Assembly: GCA_964017045.1 (NCBI GenBank)
Contig: OZ024796.1
Span: 23,871,010 to 23,935,009, forward strand
Source: Omphiscola glabra
Taxonomy: Eukaryota > Mollusca > Gastropoda > Lymnaeidae
Direction of reading: 5' to 3'
DNA length: 64,000 nt
In this document: piece by piece, positions 57,013 through 64,000 of the stretch
Position numbering within the stretch: position 1 is the first letter of the stretch
Layout of the letters: each line of letters starts with the position of its first letter
Notes under the pieces: model-generated
Database searches by the model: none
Told to the model about the DNA's origin: nothing
The model's input: the letters and a program-made list of their open reading frames with translations, nothing else
Position numbers and translations under genes: made by a program

Positions 57013-57604
57013 CCAGTGAAGCACTTCTCAGAGTCCAGGACATGCCCAAGCCACTACAGATTTGTTTATTAAAATTGGCAAATTATGTTATTGAACAAAA
57101 AAAATCTTAATCCTTTTAAAATCTAATGGATTCATTCCCCCTACTTTTTTTTAAAAACTGCAACTTAGACTACTACTTGGATAGGTTATTTGTTTTGAAA
57201 CAGTGTTAGAATTGTTCTGAGCTAATTTGTAAACTTGAGGCCGTGTGCATGTGAGACCTGGGGCCCAATGACCCCCATCTGATCCCGTCATGCTTAATAG
57301 CCCACTTTTTATTTCATCGAGAAAGTTTTAAGTTTAAGTGAAGATTTTTAAAATCTAAACTCAGAGGGGGGAAAAAGAAGGGGAGGAGATTTTAAAAAAA
57401 ATTATTATTTGGACTAAATATTTTAACTTTCTCAATTTCAACACAATGTCAAAACATAGACAAATGTCACAGAAAAAAAAGGGAGGGGGGGGGGGGTTGT
57501 TTTGTGTTGAGCATCTCTAAGGTAAACTCAATTTCTCATGTCACCCACCCTCCCCTTTCAAGGATTACAAACCTTATTTTGTTTATAGTGTAATTAATTA
57601 TTTT

Positions 57605-57785
57605 TGTTCACCTTTCGCACGCGAAGATGACCAAGGCTTGAGGAAGTAGCCTTGACTTTAGCTGGATTTTGTTTTTAAGTGAGGGAGAGTTGCTCAATTC
57701 GTCAGCCCCACTCTCTCGAGCTTGCCTGTTTGATCCCATGGCAAGACTTGGTCAAGACGACTGGGTACTGACCAGAATTCGGTAG
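57605..57785 (-). repeat. Dispersed SINE-like repeat family B (inverted copy)
   Basis: gcttgaggaagtagccttga, gtgagggagagttgctcaat, ccactctctcgagcttgcct and caagacttggtcaagacgac match 4680-4865 read in reverse. Confidence 0.55.
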
Positions 57786-58197
57786 ATGACCAACGGTGCT
57801 TTTTAAAAATGTTTCACCTAGATCTATATGCATTCAACGCAGTTGTCGGAATTTTCATTGTGTCAATGTCATACCGCCTACGGGACTCCAAAAAGCCAAG
57901 CCACGCCAAAAATACCACCAGCACCCCGAGTGGATGGCAACGCATCAAACACAGTTCTTTTAACACTGGCTGCATTTAAAGAAACAATGCATGTGCATGG
58001 TTTTGGGGGGTGGGGGTGTGGAGGGATTCGACGGCACGTATATCTTTAACTCATATGAATAAACTGTACATACGTGTAGCAATATATGTACATCTGAATG
58101 TGGTATATAGTATATAACAAGGTGACTACAACTCCGTACACCCCCACCCTCATGTCATTCCCCCCACCCCCCTCTATACATTCGCCTCTGGTTGGTG

Positions 58198-58313
58198 TGA
58201 CAAGGTGACGCGTGAGCTGAACGAAGTATTGAAATAAAGGGTTCCATGACAAAATGACAAGTGACAAAACGACAAGGTGACGCGTGAGCTGAACGAAGTA
58301 TTGAAATAAAGCA
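58198..58313. repeat. Perfect 41-bp direct duplication
   Basis: gacaaggtgacgcgtgagct, gaacgaagtattgaaataaa, g occurs at about 58199-58239 and again at 58272-58312. Confidence 0.9.
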
Positions 58314-58913
58314 TACTTCAAAGAAAGTTGGGATCCTGGCAGGCCATCGTTCAAGGGTTAACATTAAAAAAAACAACTTCAAAATCTATGATATACGCCC
58401 ACCGACACCCTAGTTATGTCACCCTCCCCCCAAACCAACTTCCCCAAGGTCAAATGATTTATTTTTTTTTAAACTTTCCCCAGAGTTGTTTTTGAGTTGA
58501 GCAAGAAACGCCATATGTTCTTCATGCAGAGCTAATGATGAAATCTCGCACTTGGGGAGTCCCGCGTGAGACAGCTAGAAACTAAGGCAAGAAACTGGTG
58601 ACAGTGGAGAGTGGGGGGGGTGGGGGTGTAAGAAAGACCGGAAAGTTCGGTTCACGTTTTGCAGCCGAAAAACATTATTAGGCTTTGAATGTCATATAAA
58701 TAAATAGTTCTAGTGACTTCCTCGTATTTTTTGTGTGCGTGTGCAGCGGTTCTAAATCTGATTAAGTCAGTGACCCCCTAATGATACTTGAAAGGCCAGG
58801 GGAATACCTTCGGGGGGGGGGGGGGGGGGAGGGAGGAGTCTGTCGGCCAATTTTAAAGCTGTTAAAATTGTATTACACATCAATTTGACCGTTCAGTTTT
58901 CTATTGCTGCAAC

Positions 58914-59002
58914 TAGAGTCAAACCCGCTAATCTCGATCCTCGGTTATCTCGACGCTGTTTGGCCAACCCCGAGGCCGTCGACATAACCGGGTTGCACTG
59001 TA
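58914..59002. mobile_element. Short pogo/Tigger-type MITE
   Basis: Left taGAGTCAAACCCGCTAATCTC then gatcctcggttatctcgacg; right cgtcgacataaccgggttgc then actgta. The ends are imperfect inverted repeats bordered by TA, and the ggttatctcgac theme is characteristic of Tigger/pogo TIRs. The 72-codon ORF across it is incidental. Confidence 0.6.
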
Positions 59003-60247
59003 CTGATTTGGTGTCAGGGTATTTAAGGTACAGATCATTTTCTCATTTAAAAGTTGTATCTCTACTCCCTGTATCTGCCAATGCTCCCAAGCTACAATAC
59101 TAATTAAAAATCTTATGAAAACTGAGCAAGGCGGGGACGAACAGCAAAATTCATTATTGCTTGTTGGGTGAGCTAAACAAATAATTTAGGTTTTAGCAGT
59201 CATCTGGGCTTTATAATTTATACACCAACCCACAAACCAGTTTCAAAAAAATAAAAATAAATGACAAGCCAAGTAAGTGGTTTAAAAACAATGACATTTG
59301 ATATAATAAGAAAAAGGGCATATAATAAAAATAGACATTTTATGTCAACTAAATCTTTTAAAGGCAAAAGACCAGCTGATCATTTCAAAGTTTTAATGGA
59401 TGCTTCACACCAACCACTCAGTTAAATCATTGTCATGAAATCAGCGATTCACCCTACTTATAAAACAACTCTTTAAGCAATACTAAAAACAACTGCCTCA
59501 TTGACTCCATGCACCCTGCCTCTCAGCGTACAGTACAGGCCGCCATGGGTTCTCATATCAACAATATGCTTTTAAATAAAAGTAATTACATTATTTATAG
59601 TCTTATAGCTAAATTAAATACAGACATACTTTAAATGAAAAAAACACTAAACCTGATATAAAAGAAAATCAGAGCCATTAAAAAAGCAGGGCAGCATGTA
59701 GACGGGAGCGGGGCAGCATGTAGACGGGAGCGGGGCGGCCCCAATCTCCTGCGGAGACATTGAATATTAAGTCGCACCCCCCCCCCTTTTTTTTTTCTTT
59801 TTTCTTTTTGTGTGGATTCAATAAGGATGTTTTGGTTGTAACAAAAGGCACCTTTACACCACCACCACTCAAACACCTTGTGCACCTTTACATCACCCCT
59901 CAAACATCTTGAGACTATGTAAATCATTTTAAAAACTGGCTAAGGTAAAGATGTCTGAAGCTATGCCAGTGGAATGATACTGATGTGAAATGTAAAAAAA
60001 AAAAAAAAAGTGACATTTAAAGTTAAATAAAAACAGAAATTCATTTTCTTTGACTCAAGCTTAAACATTGAAATACTTGCAGGTATGACAAAAAAACTCT
60101 AAAGGGAAAAATCCACTCTTCAAGATACGTGCACGGGAAAATCTAATTTTGATGATTGTAACGTTTCTTAAAATGCATTTCAAATTTGACAAGGATCAAG
60201 ATGCAGCTAAAAGCAAGGATTTTGGAGAAAGTCATTTTCTTTCACAC
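59003..60247. other. Unassigned AT-rich stretch
   Basis: No host exon recognised. A two-copy 21-bp repeat (gcagggcagcatgtagacgg) at 59687-59728 and a poly-C at 59776-59785. Confidence 0.4.
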
Positions 60248-60622
60248 AATGGACTACGATGAGTCACTTCCTTGTTTTGTCACGTGATATGAACAAGCCA
60301 TTGGTAGGCTGTCTGCTACACATAACAACAGATAACAGCTGATCAGCCATTATCATTAATTTTAAAGCAAAATGTTTGTCTCCATCAGCGCTTCCCCAAT
60401 GTTAATTAAAAATTTTACTTTTCAAAATATTCTTGACTACACTTGTTTTTTAAATGACATTCATTAAATGTGACAATGATAATAATTCAGTTATGATTAA
60501 AGGAAGAAAGTTGTTTGAAGAAAAATTTGTGAGCGACTAGTGTGTTGCAGACAGCCTCCCGGAAGTCTTACTCGTTTTTACACTTATCACGTGACAAAAC
60601 AATCAATAAATCGTAGTCCATT
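60248..60622. mobile_element. Palindromic MITE-like hairpin element, 375 bp
   Basis: Left arm aatggactacgatgagtcac, ttccttgttttgtcacgtga, then ggtaggctgtctgctacaca. The right arm, reverse-complemented, reads aatggactacgatttattga, ttgttttgtcacgtgata, then ggctgtctgcaacacac. The arms are about 85-90 bp with mismatches and the loop is about 200 bp. No clear target duplication, so the class is open. Confidence 0.7.
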
Positions 60623-61859
60623 ACAGAAGCAAAAAAATAATATTTTTTTAAACCGAAATAAACAAAAAGGCCGGCTGCAAGCTCATGACTGCATTTGATA
60701 AAAATATATAAGACCATATATGTAAACAAAATACACGAGAGGAAATATTTATCAACTTCCCACTTACATCTATTTGATTTATTTAAATGTTTTGTCTTTT
60801 GTGTTTTATATTAAGTGAATTCAATTCAAGGCCAAAAAGTGTGTAATATAGGAAATGTGTATTGTACAAATTTAATTTTGCATAAATACTCAACGCTACA
60901 CATATAGATAAACTCTTAATCTTAAAACATGTCAAGTATTTTTAGAAGGGGCTAAAAAATTGGAAAATATTAGAAATTTTTGTTTTAAACGAAATTTAAA
61001 CAAAATGATACAAGATTTGGAAATATATATATATATTTTTTTATAAAAAAAATTTTTTTGTGGTCATGTCTTTTTTTGTTTTGTTTTTGTGTTAATATCT
61101 CAAGTTTAATTGAGAGCATTCCTACAGCTCTCATCAGCCCCAATTAAAAAAGTAAAAAAATATCTAATTATGATTAAAAATCTTTGAAATATTTCATGTG
61201 ACAGTGGATAATTCTGAACCACATCAAAATTACATTAACTTATTAAAAGCATAAGGGGGTCTTCTTGTGTTAACAATAAAAAAAAAAGGGAATGAAATGC
61301 TGCTTAAAGTATGTGATGATTTAATCAACGGATAAGATCAGGATGACTCACTGAAATAAATACTGACATCATTTGAAAGTGATATATTTTCAGTTCATAG
61401 CATACACATCTTATAAACTTCACCTGTGGAGTTTGGTGGCTAGTTAAATATTTTGGTTGTACGTGGTAACAAAATACCAACCGTCCCACCTAACCCAACA
61501 GACCAAGTTTATATATACATTAATGTTCATGTGTTAATTTCTTTCACAAGCACATATTTTAACAATGCCCCCCCCTAAAAGGATGTTCAGTCATGGCTGT
61601 AGGTGCGCCCTCTTACACTACACACAAGGCTGTTCTCTATTTTTTATTCATCCCACACAGATTAACTTCAGTCGAATCAAATAGAAAATTAGAAGATTTG
61701 AGCATGTAAATTGTTTTGCTGATTGAGTGGAGACATTCTGCTGCCACAAAATAAGACTTGTCAGCCAAAGTCTGTCAGAGACTAGCACGATATAATATAT
61801 TCTTTAAAAAAAAATAATTTAATGTTATGAATGTTAATCATTTGAATGATTTAGAAAAT

Positions 61860-61908
<49 letters not shown>

Positions 61909-62577
61909 TGCAAATAATTGAAATTACAATGAAATTAAAAGCTCTTGGAAATCAGCTGAAACTTATTCCACTTCAAACAAAAATTGAGTTGGTGACATGA
62001 ATAGGCTATGAGTAATCTCACTAATCCCAATATGGAAAACTAAAATTGAAACCACTTTTCTTTTTCTTCTTCTATATATTAAGGGCCCACAATCAATTTA
62101 CTGATCATTCTGTCGCCTACTACAATACACAAAAAAGACCATTGCAAAGCAATTGCTATAAACTTCCATTACTAGTAAAGAATGCAAGCAATCAAATACA
62201 AAAAAAAAAAAGGGTTAACTAAATTAGTGATTTTGATGTATTCAAAGTCTTATATGTTTCATAGTACTTTGAATTATTATTTTCATCTATTGCAGTAAAA
62301 TTTATTATCATCATACATGTTAACGCAGGAACATTTTAAGAAACTTGATTTTAACAGAATAAACTTTAAAAAAATGACTAAGGCAATCAACTCTTCAGTA
62401 ATCAAAACACAAAATATTTATCCATGTACATTAACTGCAACTTATGACATCTAATTCTCTTTAGTCCATTTGTTTTTCTAACATGGTCTAATAAATATTT
62501 TAGCTTAAAAATAATTTGTAAGTATATGTAAAAATCTGTCTCAAAACACACCAAAAAAAAACAGTTACAGTTCTTAA
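60623..62577. other. Unassigned AT-rich stretch
   Basis: No ORF over 75 codons. Contains a 35-base poly-A (about 61873-61907) and the short dispersed repeat copy at 62068-62127 (pair of 49203). Confidence 0.4.
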
Positions 62578-63681
62578 TCCTCTTAGGACGGAGCCTTTTC
62601 AGGGTGTATGTGCCAAAAAGACGGAGCACTTTTTACAAGCTCAGCACTCGCATTGCAAAAAAACTTATTAAAAATAAACGATTTCCTTAATATATGTAAA
62701 ACTATATATATTCTTGTAGGAAATTGAATGAACTAATACAATCTTTATGAATCAAACTGAAATATCAACATTTATGCAAATGAGCTACCCTGATTAACAT
62801 AATTTATGTATGTAATTTTTGTTAAAACCTAGAATAAACATGACTTACTTGTATCAATTGTGTGAACTTTTTGATGGATGAAGCCTGAATAAGTCCAAAC
62901 ACTTATGTTTATGGGAAACAAGGCCATGGAGGCCCTTCAGACACCCCTGGCACATGGAGGCCCTTCAGACACCCCTGGCACATGGAGGCCCTTCAGACAC
63001 CTCTGGCACATGGTTCTACTCCTTTTCCAGCGCCCCCCCCCCCCATTTTTCAGTTGTTCACGACACCCACTGTAACAGCCCCCCCCCCCCCCAATTTATG
63101 ACCTAGGAACCTCCTCTTAAGAAGGATGTTACTGAGAAAGTTGTCTGCATATCTATTGGTCTCTCTCATAAATATTTGAGTGATATTTAGAGTAAAAAAT
63201 AGCATAAAGCACTTAAATGGGGCGCTTATGCCTTATTTATAGGATCTATGTTGTCTAAAAATTCAGTGGGTTCAACTCTGTCCAGTTGAGGTAATTCTAA
63301 ACAAAGAGTTCACAACATTAGCATTACCCTCAATTCCAAAGTCTTCATTAATTTCCTGGTTGTTTTCATCAGTTTCAGATTCACTGCTAGAATATCAAAA
63401 CCATTAAGCACAGTTTGATCAGAGTCACTGTCAGACATGTTCGAATTTCACGATATAACTATACACACACAAAAAAATCCCTGCACACAAATTAATTTAG
63501 TTCACTTTCAACAAACACCACCATTAAAATGCTGGGATGTGCAGGAATACGTAAGAATAAATTTGATTCACTGGTACGACGCCAATCATGAGGCTCGATT
63601 TATCAGGCCGATGGTTTGGACTTTTGTCTTTCTGGCTAGTCCACCTTGGGCCGATAGATCGGCCCCTACGTCCCAAGAGGG
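62578..63681 (-). mobile_element. PiggyBac-like element, internally deleted, 1.1 kb
   Basis: Flanked by TTAA at 62574-62577 and 63682-63685. Ends are TCCTCTTAGGACG on the left and, inverted, CCCTCTTGGGACG on the right. It carries the N-terminal part of a piggyBac transposase on the minus strand and lacks the DDD catalytic core. A 28-bp repeat (catggaggcccttcagacac plus ccctggca) in three copies at 62924-63012 and poly-C runs have accumulated in the deleted part. Confidence 0.85.
63085..63438 (-). pseudogene. PiggyBac transposase N-terminal pseudogene
   Basis: Starts MSDSDSDQTVLNGFDI, then after a frameshift SSESETDENNQEINEDFGIE. Further on, in frame, it reads PFKCFMLFFTLNITQIFMRE then TNRYADNFLSN. 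The acidic serine-rich N-terminus and the PF--F-LFFT...ETNRYA motif at the start of the DDE_Tnp_1_7 domain identify piggyBac (PGBD). No catalytic aspartates remain. Confidence 0.85.
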
Positions 63682-63685
63682 TTAA

Positions 63686-64000
63686 TATAATTAATATAAG
63701 AAACTAGTCATGCGATGAGAGGCTTAGCTTAAACCTAACACTTAAATTTCTCCTGGAAAACCCTAACACAGTTCATATAATTTTTAAAAAAGGATTTCAA
63801 CATTTTTTCCCTTCATATATTATATTTTATAAATTGTGTCAAACTTTTCCTTTCACAGGAAAAACATGCCATAAAAAATTATTAGATTCAGTCAACTGAA
63901 ATTTATAAATTTTCCAAGGTAAAATGTATTTAATAAATGGGGGGACTGCGTTCAAGCCATGTGAAGTAAATAAACAGTGGAATAAAGTAAGTGAAGGCTT
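63686..64000. other. Unassigned right edge of the window
   Basis: AT-rich sequence after the piggyBac element. No gene or repeat recognised. Confidence 0.4.

Noticed and set aside
1..64000. tRNA, rRNA or snRNA genes
   Set aside because: I looked for B-box-like ggttcgaatcc and cloverleaf arms on both strands and saw no convincing candidate by eye. A covariance search could still find one.

Overview
This is a eukaryotic, AT-rich, intron- and repeat-dense window. Three multi-exon protein genes can be read exon by exon with GT-AG junctions and consistent phase. The gene content and the mix of repeats (short hAT-like MITEs, degenerate non-LTR elements, mariner, piggyBac, Penelope-type motifs, long poly-G/C tracts) fit a lophotrochozoan, most likely a gastropod mollusc. 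The taxon is an inference.

Left third (1-15.2 kb): TMEM14C-type gene (+, four coding exons, 130-6493) and PAK1IP1/MAK11-type WD-repeat gene (-, eleven coding exons, 8183-15018) converge tail to tail. About 360 bp separate their polyadenylation signals. The same two genes are neighbours in the human genome, so this looks like an old linkage. The TMEM14C introns hold a decayed non-LTR retrotransposon and a TTAA-flanked MITE.

Middle (15.2-31 kb): no confident host gene. It holds minisatellites (GGGATCC-rich array at 15.8-16.4 kb, 77-bp array at 17.65 kb, 46-bp array at 25.97 kb), LINE 3' ends and several short hAT-like MITEs with clean 8-bp target-site duplications.

31.2-41.0 kb: a five-exon gene (-) for a divergent secreted TGF-beta superfamily ligand. 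The predicted precursor is 711 aa: signal peptide, very long glycosylation-rich propeptide, RKKR furin site and a 113-aa cystine-knot domain with nine cysteines. Its introns carry a 22-bp and a 45-bp minisatellite.

Right third (41-64 kb): repeats and unassigned AT-rich DNA. The clearest pieces are a decayed Ty3/Gypsy pol fragment, a mariner-like element (46134-49134) whose left terminal repeat is split by a 1.6-kb LTR-like insertion with a GGGCC duplication, several minisatellites, a LINE 3' end, a hairpin element and a piggyBac-like remnant (62578-63681). No CRISPR, tRNA or rRNA gene was recognised.
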